From NCBI GenBank assembly GCA_040217575.1, contig JAVJPW010000004.1:62001-126000 (forward strand): a stretch of DNA of 64,000 nucleotides. The letters are read 5' to 3'. The notes beneath the pieces were generated by a model. That model was not told the DNA's origin and searched no databases. It worked only from the letters and a program-made list of their open reading frames with translations. Source of the stretch: Pacificispira sp040217575 (GTDB lineage: Bacteria; Pseudomonadota; Alphaproteobacteria; UBA8366; Aestuariispiraceae). A program made the position numbers and the translations under genes. This document shows, in pieces, positions 34,987-43,791 of the stretch; within the stretch, counting starts at the first letter, position 1, and every line of letters begins with the position of its first letter.

Positions 34987-35718
34987 ATGATCAAATTGAA
35001 GCATCTGGCAGGCGCTTTGGCACTGGCGGGCCTGACCGCCGGCCCGGCCATGGCGGACACGGTTCGTCTGGGCACGGAAGGCGCCTATCCCCCGTACAAC
35101 TTCATTGACGACAATGGTGAAGTCGCCGGGTTCGAACGGGACCTGGGCGATGAACTCTGCAAACGCGCGGAACTGGATTGCGTCTGGGTCACCAACGACT
35201 GGGACAGCATCATCCCGAACCTGGTTTCCGGCAACTATGACGCCATCATCGCGGGCATGTCCTACACCGAAGAACGCGACCAGGTCATCGACTTCACTGA
35301 AGCCTACATCCCGGCAAGCGAATCCTACTATGTCGCCTTGGCCGGAATGGACGTTGACGTGACAAGCGGCGTCATCACGGCACAGGTCAACACGATCCAG
35401 GCTGGCCATGTTGCCGCTTCGGGCGCCACGCTGGTGGAATTCGCGACGCCGGACGAGACGATCGCCGCGGTCCGCAACGGCGAAGCCGATGCGGTTCTGG
35501 CCGATGACGACTACCTGCAGCCCATCGTGGATGAGAGCAACGGCGAGCTTGAAATTGTCGAACGGGTTCGCCTCGGCGGCGGGGTCGCCATGGGCATTCG
35601 CGAAAGCGACGGCGAACTGCGTGAGAAAATGACCGCCGCCATTCAGTCCATGAAAGCGGACGGCACGCTGAACGCACTGCTTGCAGAGTGGTTCGGCGAA
35701 GACCCTCCGCAGTGGTAA
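34987..35718 (+). CDS. Periplasmic polar amino-acid-binding protein
   Basis: 243 residues with signal peptide (cleavage after AMA near residue 23) and the type II periplasmic-binding fold: VRLGTEGAYPPYNFIDDNGEVAGFERDLGDELCKR at the N-terminus and IAGMSYTEERDQVIDFT for the ligand carboxylate site. It resembles lysine/arginine/ornithine- or histidine-binding proteins, with an unusually acidic composition. It delivers ligand to the two permeases downstream. A strong hairpin follows the stop. Confidence 0.87.
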   Translation: MIKLKHLAGALALAGLTAGPAMADTVRLGTEGAYPPYNFIDDNGEVAGFERDLGDELCKRAELDCVWVTNDWDSIIPNLVSGNYDAIIAGMSYTEERDQVIDFTEAYIPASESYYVALAGMDVDVTSGVITAQVNTIQAGHVAASGATLVEFATPDETIAAVRNGEADAVLADDDYLQPIVDESNGELEIVERVRLGGGVAMGIRESDGELREKMTAAIQSMKADGTLNALLAEWFGEDPPQW

Positions 35719-35734
35719 GGCACTAGACGTAGGC

Positions 35735-35758
35735 GGGGCGGATCACAGGATCCGCCCC
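35735..35758 (+). terminator. Strong hairpin after the amino-acid-binding protein gene
   Basis: GGGGCGGATC pairs perfectly with GATCCGCCCC across ACAG, 16 bases after the stop. A pyrimidine-rich GTTCGTCTTTCC follows rather than a pure T-run. It probably limits read-through into the permease genes or protects the upstream mRNA end, as in other binding-protein operons. Confidence 0.65.
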
Positions 35759-35796
35759 GTTCGTCTTTCCGGTCGCGCTTCCCGGTAATCCCCGAC

Positions 35797-36651
35797 ATGT
35801 TTGAATTCTGCACCGAGCCTGACACGCTGGAATCTCTGTCCTGGCTTGCGTGCTATCTGACAACGCCGAAGCATGGGCTTTTCTACCTTAGCTTCATTAC
35901 CGTCATTGGATTGTTGCTGGCCGCGGTTGGTCCGATTCTGGTTCTGGGCCTACTTGGGGCTCTCGCCAAGCGTTCGGCACTGTTTCCGGTCCGTTGGCTG
36001 GGTTCGCTCTATACAACCATGGTGCGCGGCATTCCCGACATCGTCTTTTTCCTGTTCGTGCCGATCGCACTGGACCAGGGGATAGAATATGTACGCCACG
36101 TGGTCCTATGTCCCGAAGCGGAAGGTTCTGTCTGGGTCGGCAATGACTTCGTCGTTTGCGCCGCGGCCAAAGCGCCCTTGTCGACCGCGGCACCATGGGT
36201 CCACGATACATACGGATTTATTTTGGCGCTGATTGCCTATGCCATCGTTTTCGGTGCCTTCGCCGCCAATATCATCGACGGTGCCTTGCGCGCGGTGCCC
36301 AAGGGTCAGCTTGAGTCCGCAAATGCGATCGGGATGAGCCCGTTTCAGGTCCTATGGCGCATCCATCTGCCGCAGATGTGGATCTATGCCCTGCCCGGCC
36401 TGTCGAACCTATGGATGATCCTGATCAAGGCAACGCCGCTCCTGTTCCTTTTGGGGGTGGAAGACATCGTCTATTGGGCCCGCGAACTGGGCGGCATGAA
36501 GACCCAGGCCTATGATTATCCTCACCCGGACTGGCGCGTTTGGTACTTTGGCGGTCTGCTTGTCTTCTATCTGGGCCTGACCTGGATCAGCCAGATCGGC
36601 TTTGACCGCCTGACGGCCCGCGTGTCCCGCGGCATGGCGATATCCCGATGA
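35797..36651 (+). CDS. Polar amino-acid ABC transporter permease (HisQ-like)
   Basis: 284 residues of the HisQM permease family with about five membrane helices. The EAA loop IIDGALRAVPKGQLESANAIGMSPFQVLW is clear. An extra periplasmic segment of about 50 residues (about 100-140) carries two cysteines that could form a disulfide. The stop overlaps the start of the second permease by four bases (ATGA). Confidence 0.87.
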   Translation: MFEFCTEPDTLESLSWLACYLTTPKHGLFYLSFITVIGLLLAAVGPILVLGLLGALAKRSALFPVRWLGSLYTTMVRGIPDIVFFLFVPIALDQGIEYVRHVVLCPEAEGSVWVGNDFVVCAAAKAPLSTAAPWVHDTYGFILALIAYAIVFGAFAANIIDGALRAVPKGQLESANAIGMSPFQVLWRIHLPQMWIYALPGLSNLWMILIKATPLLFLLGVEDIVYWARELGGMKTQAYDYPHPDWRVWYFGGLLVFYLGLTWISQIGFDRLTARVSRGMAISR

Positions 36652-37490
36652 CCGCGTGTCTGGACACATTGCAGGCTTACGCCTTTCGTTCTCTGGGGTT
36701 CGGCGAACGCCTACTGCCGAAAGAAGGGATCACGCTGTGCGATCAGTTCGTCCTGATCGGATCCGGCATGATCTGGAACCTGTATTTCGCGATACTGGCG
36801 GTACTGATGGGCTTCTGGTTCGCAACCGCCCTGGCGGTCGGCAAAGCAAGCGACCGGAAACTTTTCAGCATCCCCTGCAAGGGCTTCATCTACATCTTTC
36901 GCGGCTCGCCCCTCTTCATCCAGTTCTTCTTCGCATATGAGATTTTTACGCAAGTGCCACGCCTGACCGGCGAATGGGACCTGGGATTCATGGTTCTGAC
37001 GGTTGAAACGGGCTGGCTGACCCGCGCCTGGCTGGGTGCGCTGATCGTCCTGTTCCTAAATACCTCCGCCTATACGGCAGAGATTTTCTATGGCGCGTTG
37101 CGCGCAGTGCCCAAGGGCGACCTGGAAGCCGCAGATTCCATCGGCATGTCCGCGTCTCAGAAATTCTGGCGCATCACCTGGCCGACGATGCTGCGCCTTG
37201 CCTGGCCGTCCTACACGAACGAAGCGATCTTCCTTTATCACGCGACGGCGCTGGTCTTCTTCTCAAGCTTCCCGGCCTGGCGGCAACAAGCGGATGCTCT
37301 CTATTACGCGAACTATTTCGCGGAACAGACCTTCAATCCGTTCGTGTCCTATCCGATTGTGGCGCTGTTCTTCATTGTCGGCACGGTGATGATCATCCAG
37401 GTCTTCGGCATTGCCAACAAACGCCTGAACCGGCATCTGGCGCCCGAACAGCGCCGGAAGTTGAAGATCCGCCCGCAGCTGATCCGCTAG
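36648..37490 (+). CDS. Polar amino-acid ABC transporter permease (HisM-like)
   Basis: 280 residues; EAA loop AEIFYGALRAVPKGDLEAADSIGMS and five hydrophobic helices. It has an N-terminal extension of about 40 residues before the first helix. It pairs with the upstream HisQ-like permease and ends the transporter operon. Its TAG stop overlaps the stop of the convergent VOC gene at a shared CTAG. Confidence 0.87.
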   Translation: MTACLDTLQAYAFRSLGFGERLLPKEGITLCDQFVLIGSGMIWNLYFAILAVLMGFWFATALAVGKASDRKLFSIPCKGFIYIFRGSPLFIQFFFAYEIFTQVPRLTGEWDLGFMVLTVETGWLTRAWLGALIVLFLNTSAYTAEIFYGALRAVPKGDLEAADSIGMSASQKFWRITWPTMLRLAWPSYTNEAIFLYHATALVFFSSFPAWRQQADALYYANYFAEQTFNPFVSYPIVALFFIVGTVMIIQVFGIANKRLNRHLAPEQRRKLKIRPQLIR

Positions 37491-38368
37491 CCGCGCTGTT
37501 CAAAGGCAAAGAACAGTCCGCTTTCCGGATGCGGATGCGTGACCAGCCTCCCGTTTATTCGCACGAACTCGACGCTGTTTCGCGTGAACAGTGCCTCCAC
37601 CGCCGAAAGATCGCCGGTTTCGAACACCAGCCCTCTGTGCCCCAGTTCGCGGTCATCGCCGCTTTCAGCCACGCCGAATTCCCGCGCCAGAAATTTGCAC
37701 GGCACGATTGATGTGCGGCCGTTCGGGAACAGGCAATCCACCGCCCCTCTCGTCATTCGAACCGCGTTCGGATCCACCAGTTCTTTCAGAAATCCTTCAA
37801 AGACAGCGGGGTCCGGTGCAGTGGAATACGCATGTTTTGCGCCCAGCACGCCGTTTTCATGGTCCAGCAGCGACGTCCGGTCGACCGCCGGGACGACGAT
37901 ATCCTGGCAGGAGAAGTAGAATGCGGACGGCCCGGCCGGATGCGTCGCAAAGGAAAGCCTTGCGGAAACCGTGTCCAACGTTCCGTCCGGGCGTTCGAAG
38001 TCCCGTGAAAAGGCGACGATGTCACCGCCGGACACACCGTTTGTCACGAAACGGCCATGGTCCGCATCCGCGTCCGTCGATGTCACAACGATGTGGGAAA
38101 ACCCGTAATCACCCTTGGCCATCCGAAACATGGCGTCATTCTTGACGAAGGTGTTTCCTTCGCCGGCGGCACGGGAATACGTCGCCGGATTCTGCACCGC
38201 CAGGGTTTCGATCATCGGGCCGTCACGGAAGTACATATTCGCATTGTAGGTGCCGAACGGGTGAACCCCGTCCGGTGCTACGGTGAAACCCAGTTTCCGG
38301 TACCTTTCCCGCGCGAGGGACAGGCTGCCGGCAACCAGCACGTAATGATCAATCGAACGCACTTCCAT
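37487..38368 (-). CDS. VOC-family protein (Glyoxalase_3-like, two-domain)
   Basis: 293 residues. The N-terminal SIDHYVLVAGSLSLARERYRKLGFTVAPDGVHPFGTYNANMYF is typical of Glyoxalase_3-like proteins, and a second module starts near GHRGLVFETGDLSAVEALF. Members are found next to amino-acid or xenobiotic catabolic genes; the reaction is not known. ATG at 38368 is chosen; the frame extends to 38443 without conserved residues. Confidence 0.75.
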   Translation of the reverse strand: MEVRSIDHYVLVAGSLSLARERYRKLGFTVAPDGVHPFGTYNANMYFRDGPMIETLAVQNPATYSRAAGEGNTFVKNDAMFRMAKGDYGFSHIVVTSTDADADHGRFVTNGVSGGDIVAFSRDFERPDGTLDTVSARLSFATHPAGPSAFYFSCQDIVVPAVDRTSLLDHENGVLGAKHAYSTAPDPAVFEGFLKELVDPNAVRMTRGAVDCLFPNGRTSIVPCKFLAREFGVAESGDDRELGHRGLVFETGDLSAVEALFTRNSVEFVRINGRLVTHPHPESGLFFAFEQRG

Positions 38369-38507
38369 ATCAGCTTTCCGAAGGGATGCGGCAAGGGTTG
38401 ACCGGACTTTGGTGGTTCGGTCGGTAGAAGTCAAAGAAGGCACATTGATTGACAGGCTTTACATGCCGTGACTAGCCTTTGTCATCGGTTGGGTGGGAGC
38501 AATGTCG

Positions 38508-39713
38508 ATGTCAGATGAAACCGGCCCCGGGGCGCTGTCCGGTCTGCGGGTCCTGGAATTGGGGTCCATGTTGGCAGGCCCATTCTGCGGCACCATGCTG
38601 GCGGATTTCGGGGCGGACGTGATCAAGGCGGAAAAACCGGGCGTCCCGGACGCGCTTCGGCAATGGCCACCCTTCAAGGATGGCGAGAACCTGCTGTGGC
38701 GATCGATGGCGCGGGGAAAGCGTACGATCACCCTGGACATTTCCCGGCCCGACGGCGCGGCGGTCGCCCGCGACCTGATCGCGAAGTCCGACATCGTCAT
38801 CGAAAACTTCCGGCCGGGCACGATGGAACGCTGGGGCTTCGACCCGGACGCGCTGTCGAATGCCGAAGGGGGCGCGGTCTGGGTGCGCATATCCGGCTAT
38901 GGCCAGACCGGGCCCAACACAAAGGGTGGCGGATACGCAACGATTGCAGAGGCGTATTCGGGCCTTGCATCCTTCACCGGGTATGAAGACCGGGGGCCCA
39001 TGGTCTCCGCCTTCCCGATGGCGGATTATCTGACCGGCATTTTCGCCGCTTTCGGGGCGCTGGCGGCCATTCAGGAACGCGCCCGTTCCGGACGGGGCCA
39101 GATCGTCGATGCGGCGCTTTATGAACCGCTTCTGCGGATTATCGAATCCGCCGTCCTGCGATATGACCAGACCGGCGACCTGAAAGAGCGGATCGGCAGC
39201 CAGATGCAAGAAGACGTGCCCAGAAACGTCTATGCCACGAAGGATGGCGGATGGATCGCGCTGTCGATCGGAAGCGACCGCCTGTTTGCCGGGCTGTGCG
39301 ACGCCATTGGCCGCCCCGACCTGAAGGAAGACCCGCGCTACCGGACCATGGCGGGCCGCGCCGCCAACCGGGAAGCGGTCGACGCTGAAGTGGCGAAATG
39401 GTTTGCGTCCCAGGATACCGAAACGGCGCTGAAGGTCGCGACCGATCACCGCGTGATCGTCGGCCGTGTCTTTGACATGGCCGATGTGTTCGAAGATGTG
39501 CATGTCATCGCCCGCGATATGATCCGCAAGGTGGCGGACCCCATGCTGGGTCCGGTTGCAATGCCGGGTCCGGTGCCGCGCCTGTCCCGTACGCCGGGCG
39601 ACATCAACTGGACCGGGCGCCCGTCCGGCGCGGACAATGATGCAGTCTATAGCGGTCTTCTGGGCTACGACGAACGCCAGATTGATGCCCTGTCCGCCGC
39701 AGGGGTGATCTAG
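38508..39713 (+). CDS. Family III CoA-transferase (CaiB/BaiF type)
   Basis: 401 residues. The N-terminal LSGLRVLELGSMLAGPFCGTMLADFGADVIKAEKP is the family signature, and the catalytic Asp is in VSAFPMADYLTGIFAAFGAL. It moves CoA from one acyl-CoA to another carboxylic acid. The next gene starts 2 bases downstream, and a DUF35 gene follows, so the acyl-CoA is probably metabolised further by the thiolase-like protein. GGTGGGAG at 38492-38499 favours ATG 38508, with ATG 38502 as an alternative. The substrate is unknown. Confidence 0.85.
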   Translation: MSDETGPGALSGLRVLELGSMLAGPFCGTMLADFGADVIKAEKPGVPDALRQWPPFKDGENLLWRSMARGKRTITLDISRPDGAAVARDLIAKSDIVIENFRPGTMERWGFDPDALSNAEGGAVWVRISGYGQTGPNTKGGGYATIAEAYSGLASFTGYEDRGPMVSAFPMADYLTGIFAAFGALAAIQERARSGRGQIVDAALYEPLLRIIESAVLRYDQTGDLKERIGSQMQEDVPRNVYATKDGGWIALSIGSDRLFAGLCDAIGRPDLKEDPRYRTMAGRAANREAVDAEVAKWFASQDTETALKVATDHRVIVGRVFDMADVFEDVHVIARDMIRKVADPMLGPVAMPGPVPRLSRTPGDINWTGRPSGADNDAVYSGLLGYDERQIDALSAAGVI

Positions 39714-39715
39714 GC

Positions 39716-40864
39716 ATGAACCGGGATATCGGGATCCTGGGCTGGGGGCGCACGGCCTATGACAAGAAGTCGACAACCCCGCTCCTGACCTATTTCGCGG
39801 ATGCCGCACGCCGTGCCCTGGACAGCGCGAATGTAAAGATGTCGGATATTGACGGCCTTGCCATCGGGTCCTTTCAACTGCACCCCGACAATGCCGTCAC
39901 CGTCGCCGAACAGTTCGGCATGTCGCCCCGTTGGGCCCACCAGTGCACGGCCGGCAGCGGCGGCCCCATCGCGGCACTGTTGGATGCCATTCGCACCATC
40001 GATGCCGGAAAGGCGGAATATGTCCTGATCCTTTCGGGGGATGCCTATGACCCGCAAAGCCTGTTCGACATGATGGACAAGCTGACGGGGTCGATCCGCG
40101 ATTACCTGACGCCCCACGGATTCGGTGGGCCGAACGGCCTTTTTGCTCTGGTAACGCAAAAGCACATGGACCGGTTCGGAACGACCAGGGAACAGTTGGG
40201 CCGCATCTGCATCGATCAGCGCATCAATGCGCAAGGAAACGATATGGCATTGCTGCAGGGCGAGCTGACCATGGACGACTACCTGAACGCACGGCCCATC
40301 GCAGACCCGCTCAGGCTGTTCGATTGCGTGCTGGCCTGTTCAGGGGCAGAAGCGATTGTCGTGGGCCCGTTGGACCGGGCGCCTGCCGGCAAGGGCGTGC
40401 GCGTCATCGCCGGTGCGGAACGCTATAACCATCCGGCGGACGAAATCATCCCGTTGGAAGGCGGCTGGGCGACCTTCCGCGATGCCTTGTGGGCAGACGC
40501 CGGGTACGGTCCGCGCGATATGGATTGCATCCAACTGTACGACGACTACCCGATCATGGTCGCGATCCAGCTGGAAGATCTGGGCTTCTGCGAAAAGGGA
40601 TCTGCCGGCCGGTTCCTGGACGAAAACCGTTTCACCTATGACGGTACCTGTCCGCTGAACACCGGCGGGGGCCAGCTATCCGTCGGCCAGGCCGGCATGT
40701 CCGGCGGGCTGATGCTGGTGACGGAGGCGGTGCAGCAACTGCGCGGCGAAGGCGGCAGGCGACAGGTCGAAGGCGCCAGGCGCGCACTGGCATCGGGCTT
40801 CGGGATGATCGGTTATGGGCGCGGGCTTGCGGCAACCGCCGCCGTTTTGGAGTGTGCCGCGTGA
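39716..40864 (+). CDS. Thiolase-like (SCP2-type) acyl-CoA C-acyltransferase family protein
   Basis: 382 residues of the thiolase fold: ARRALDSANVKMSDIDGLAIGSF, HQCTAGSGGPIAALLDAI with a Cys near the nucleophile position, LNTGGGQLSVGQAGMSGG, and a C-terminal GYGRGLAATAAVLE. These SCP2-like thiolases work with a DUF35 OB-fold partner, whose gene overlaps this one by four bases (GTGA). The likely reaction is C-C bond making or cleavage on a beta-oxoacyl-CoA; whether this copy is catalytic is not proven. Confidence 0.78.
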   Translation: MNRDIGILGWGRTAYDKKSTTPLLTYFADAARRALDSANVKMSDIDGLAIGSFQLHPDNAVTVAEQFGMSPRWAHQCTAGSGGPIAALLDAIRTIDAGKAEYVLILSGDAYDPQSLFDMMDKLTGSIRDYLTPHGFGGPNGLFALVTQKHMDRFGTTREQLGRICIDQRINAQGNDMALLQGELTMDDYLNARPIADPLRLFDCVLACSGAEAIVVGPLDRAPAGKGVRVIAGAERYNHPADEIIPLEGGWATFRDALWADAGYGPRDMDCIQLYDDYPIMVAIQLEDLGFCEKGSAGRFLDENRFTYDGTCPLNTGGGQLSVGQAGMSGGLMLVTEAVQQLRGEGGRRQVEGARRALASGFGMIGYGRGLAATAAVLECAA

Positions 40865-41277
40865 CCGCCCCCCTGCCCTATCCCGAAGCGCGGGAAACGG
40901 ACATCAACCGCGAATGCCTGGTCGCGTGGCGTGAACGCGGCGCGTTGTTGGTCCAGAAGTGCGGCGCATGCGATCATGTATTCTATTACCCGCGTGCCGT
41001 CTGCCCCGCCTGCTTCGCCCCGGACCCGGCATGGCTGTCGGCAAACGGCACCGGCACCATCGTGCTGGCAACCCGCATCCACCGACCGAACCATCCATCC
41101 TTCTTTGACGAGGTCCCGGTCATCCTGGCGGAAATCGCCCTTCCGGAAGGCTGCAGCCTGCTGGCGCGGGTCGTCGGACCGGATCGGGAAGATGCGGCGC
41201 CGGGCAGCGCGGTTCGCCTGATCGCCCCGCCGGACCATGCCCGCTATCCGCTGCCGACTTTCGTATTGGGGAACTAA
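40861..41277 (+). CDS. DUF35 Zn-ribbon/OB-fold protein
   Basis: 138 residues. The N-terminal helix (RECLVAWRERGALLVQKCG) precedes a zinc ribbon of four cysteines (CGACDH and CPACFAPDP) and an OB fold (TGTIVLATRIHRP, VPVILAEIAL). These proteins support acyl-CoA binding by SCP2-thiolase partners. The GTG start overlaps the preceding stop. A strong terminator follows at 41293. Confidence 0.82.
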   Translation: MTAPLPYPEARETDINRECLVAWRERGALLVQKCGACDHVFYYPRAVCPACFAPDPAWLSANGTGTIVLATRIHRPNHPSFFDEVPVILAEIALPEGCSLLARVVGPDREDAAPGSAVRLIAPPDHARYPLPTFVLGN

Positions 41278-41291
41278 GCTGCCTGAAAAGC

Positions 41292-41318
41292 AAAAACCCC
41301 CGGTTTCCCGGGGGTTTT
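41292..41318. terminator. Bidirectional intrinsic terminator
   Basis: AAAACCCCCG (41293-41302) pairs perfectly with CGGGGGTTTT (41309-41318) across a six-base loop. Read on the plus strand it ends the CoA-transferase operon; on the minus strand it ends the tRNA-Val transcript, where the stem is followed by a fifth T. Confidence 0.85.
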
Positions 41319-41321
41319 CGA

Positions 41322-41396
41322 TGGTGGGCGCGGCAAGGATTGAACTTGCGACCCCTGCGATGTCAACACAGTGCTCTCCCACTGAGCTACGCGCCC
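41322..41396 (-). tRNA. tRNA-Val (anticodon GAC), 3' CCA encoded
   Basis: On the minus strand the acceptor stem GGGCGCG pairs with CGCGCCC, followed by A and an encoded CCA. D stem GCTC/GAGC, anticodon stem CTGTG/CGCAG with loop TTGACAT (anticodon GAC), and T stem GCAAG/CTTGC with loop TTCAATC all fold. It reads valine codons GUC and GUU. Confidence 0.95.
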
Positions 41397-41567
41397 TGGT
41401 CCGGGATTGATCGTCCCGAGGCGCGGGTAGATAGCACCCGCGATGCCGTCCATCAAGCCCCTGTTACAATGCTATTTCATTTGATTTCGCCCATTGCCAC
41501 GCCCGGCGTGGCATGAGGTTTGCTTCCCACCCGTGCGAGAGAGAATTTTCAGACGGGAGAGTCCCAG

Positions 41568-42278
41568 ATGCGCCACGGCGTCATCCCCCTGTTTGCCTGT
41601 GCCCTTCTGATCTGGCTGGGGTCCAGCGTACCTGCCCTGGCCAGCACGGATGTGGCGACCGGCCCGGAAGCCGGCCCCTGCGCCGCAGCGATTACAGTCG
41701 CCGAGCAGGCGCGGCGCATCCCGGTACACCTGCTTCAGGCGATTTCCCTGACCGAAAGCGGCCGCTGGAGCGACCACCACAATGCCTATGTCGCCTGGCC
41801 CTGGACCGTAATGGCCGAAGGACAGGGACGCTATTTCGACAGCATGGCCGAGGCTGTCGCCGAAGTTCGCGCCCTTCAGGCCCGCGGTGTGACGAACATC
41901 GATGTCGGTTGCATGCAGATCAACCTGTACTATCACGGTGACAGATTCGAATCCCTGGAAGAGGCGTTCAACCCCGTCTTCAACGTCGCCTATGCCACTT
42001 CGTTTCTGGTGGAACTGCGCCAGCGCCGCAACAGCTGGACCCGGGCGGTCAGCGAATATCATTCCACCAACCGCGAACGCCAACAGCGCTATCGCGGCCG
42101 CGTCATGGACATCTGGGACGCGCTCAAGAAAGGGGAACCGATCGGCGGGCGGGAAACCGGCATCGGCGACAATGGTTTTCCCAGTCTGCCGATCGCTGAA
42201 TGGCCACCGCGGGACTATCAGGCCCAGCAGCGACTGGAAGCCGCCGCGCGCGCCCGGGTCATGACCTTCACCAATTGA
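41568..42278 (+). CDS. Lytic transglycosylase (SLT-like)
   Basis: 236 residues with a signal peptide (cleavage near ALA at about residue 25). The lysozyme-like domain contains the catalytic Glu in LLQAISLTESGRWS and the GCMQINLYYHG segment typical of SLT family 1 enzymes that cleave peptidoglycan between MurNAc and GlcNAc. GGGAGAG lies 6 bases before the ATG at 41568; an upstream TTG at 41520 is unlikely. Short soluble SLT proteins of this sort also occur in secretion and flagellar systems, but none is near. Confidence 0.85.
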   Translation: MRHGVIPLFACALLIWLGSSVPALASTDVATGPEAGPCAAAITVAEQARRIPVHLLQAISLTESGRWSDHHNAYVAWPWTVMAEGQGRYFDSMAEAVAEVRALQARGVTNIDVGCMQINLYYHGDRFESLEEAFNPVFNVAYATSFLVELRQRRNSWTRAVSEYHSTNRERQQRYRGRVMDIWDALKKGEPIGGRETGIGDNGFPSLPIAEWPPRDYQAQQRLEAAARARVMTFTN

Positions 42279-42374
42279 ACGGTACTGTTCGTCGCAACGC
42301 CGTCTTGCGCTTTCACACTACCGTCATTGCGCCTACGTTGTGGATCGGAAAATCCAATCTGGCGGCTGACGGCG

Positions 42375-42779
42375 ATGGCAGCGGAAGAAATCGACCTTGA
42401 TAGCATTCTGAACGGGCTGACACCGCTTATCGGCCGCACACCGGAAACCGAAATTCGGGCGGAAGATAATGTATTCGCGACCTTGGGGGAAATCGCCGGC
42501 GCCGGCATTTTCATCGGGTCGTTTCAGGGCGACAGCGCGTGGGAAAGACACCCCAATGGCAACGAGATTGTCCAGATTCTGCGCGGTGCGACGGTGCTCA
42601 GCATCCTGACGGAAAACGGCAGGCGTGATCTTCACCTGACGGCGGGAATGATGACCATCGTGCCGCAAGGGGCATGGCACAAATTCCAGGCGCCAGACAG
42701 TGTATCGGTGATGACGGTCACGCCTCAGCCGACCGACCACGCACGCGGTGAACTGCCGCCTCAGCCGCATTCCCCTTGA
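42375..42779 (+). CDS. Small cupin-domain protein
   Basis: 134 residues with a single cupin barrel: RHPNGNEIVQILRGATVLSIL (first motif, partly changed) and GMMTIVPQGAWHKFQ (second motif with His). It may bind a metal ion through His and Glu. Function unknown. ATG at 42375 is preferred to a GTG-type extension upstream; the DapA-family gene follows after 67 bases. Confidence 0.65.
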   Translation: MAAEEIDLDSILNGLTPLIGRTPETEIRAEDNVFATLGEIAGAGIFIGSFQGDSAWERHPNGNEIVQILRGATVLSILTENGRRDLHLTAGMMTIVPQGAWHKFQAPDSVSVMTVTPQPTDHARGELPPQPHSP

Positions 42780-42846
42780 TGGAATCGCCCGGACGGAGTA
42801 CCCGTTCGGCGATCACAGGTTTTGAGATGTCTTTTTGGAGGAGATG

Positions 42847-43773
42847 ATGCCGGTAGGTGCTTTCAGTGGGATTCTGTCGCCGGTCCTGAGCCCGATGACC
42901 GCGGACTACGGGGTGGATGGACCCCGGTTCCAGGCCATGTGCAAATGGCAACTGGCCAGCGGGATCGACGGTCTGGCGATTTTCGGCACGACCAGCGAGG
43001 CAAACAGCATTTCCGTTGCCGAACGGATGGCACAGACCGAAGCCCTGGTGGCATCGGGCGTTCCTGCGGGTAAACTGATGCCGGGCACGGGCACGACGTC
43101 CATTGCCGATACGGTGCGGTTGACAAAACAGGCGGTCGAACTGGGTGCGGGCGGCGTCCTCCTACTCTCCCCCTTCTATTACAAGGGGGTCAGTGACGAC
43201 GGGCTGTTCGACTTCGTATCCGCTGTCATCGACGGCGTCGCGGACGACCGGCTGCGCATCTATCTTTATCACATCCCGCCCCAGGCGGTGAGCGGCTGGT
43301 CGCTGCCGTTGATCAAGCGGTTGAAGGCGGCCTTCCCCGATATTGTGATCGGACTGAAAGACAGTTCGGGCGATTGGGACAATACCAAAGCGATCCTGGA
43401 TCAGGTACCGGACTTCGACGTTTTCCCGGGGTCTGAGATGTTTCTGGTGCCCGGCTTGCGCAGTGGCGCCGTCGGCAGCATCAGCGCATCCGCGAACGTC
43501 AATCCGTCCGGCATTCGCGCGGTACTGGATGCGCATGCGGCCGGTGACGAAGCCGCGGTCGATGCGGCACAGGAAAAAATGGCGGAAATTCGGAAAATCT
43601 TCCAATCAAAGCCAATGATTCCGGGGCTGAAAGCGGTCGTCGCCCATTTTTCCGGCGACAATGGATGGCGCGCCGTGCGCCCGCCCCTGACCGCGCTTTC
43701 GGACGCCGATGCCGCGGAACTGATCCGGCAACTGGAATCCGTCGGCTTCGGGATAGATTTTTCCAACCTTTGA
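42847..43773 (+). CDS. DapA/N-acetylneuraminate lyase family protein
   Basis: 308 residues of the DHDPS/NAL TIM barrel. The GTTSEANSIS pyruvate-binding motif, Tyr in IYLYHIPP and Schiff-base Lys in VIGLKDSSGDW are present, so it should form a Schiff base with pyruvate or a 2-oxo acid. The strict DapA motif is GTTGE, so an alternative aldolase or dehydratase role is likely. GGAGGAG precedes two ATGs (42844 and 42847); the latter has the better spacing. The fRMsr gene begins 18 bases downstream. Confidence 0.78.
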   Translation: MPVGAFSGILSPVLSPMTADYGVDGPRFQAMCKWQLASGIDGLAIFGTTSEANSISVAERMAQTEALVASGVPAGKLMPGTGTTSIADTVRLTKQAVELGAGGVLLLSPFYYKGVSDDGLFDFVSAVIDGVADDRLRIYLYHIPPQAVSGWSLPLIKRLKAAFPDIVIGLKDSSGDWDNTKAILDQVPDFDVFPGSEMFLVPGLRSGAVGSISASANVNPSGIRAVLDAHAAGDEAAVDAAQEKMAEIRKIFQSKPMIPGLKAVVAHFSGDNGWRAVRPPLTALSDADAAELIRQLESVGFGIDFSNL

Positions 43774-43791
43774 CGGAAGGGGTCCCGAGCA

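Noticed and set aside
38511..39809. 432-codon minus-strand frame opposite the CoA-transferase gene
   Set aside because: Shadow frame; the plus-strand gene has clear family motifs.
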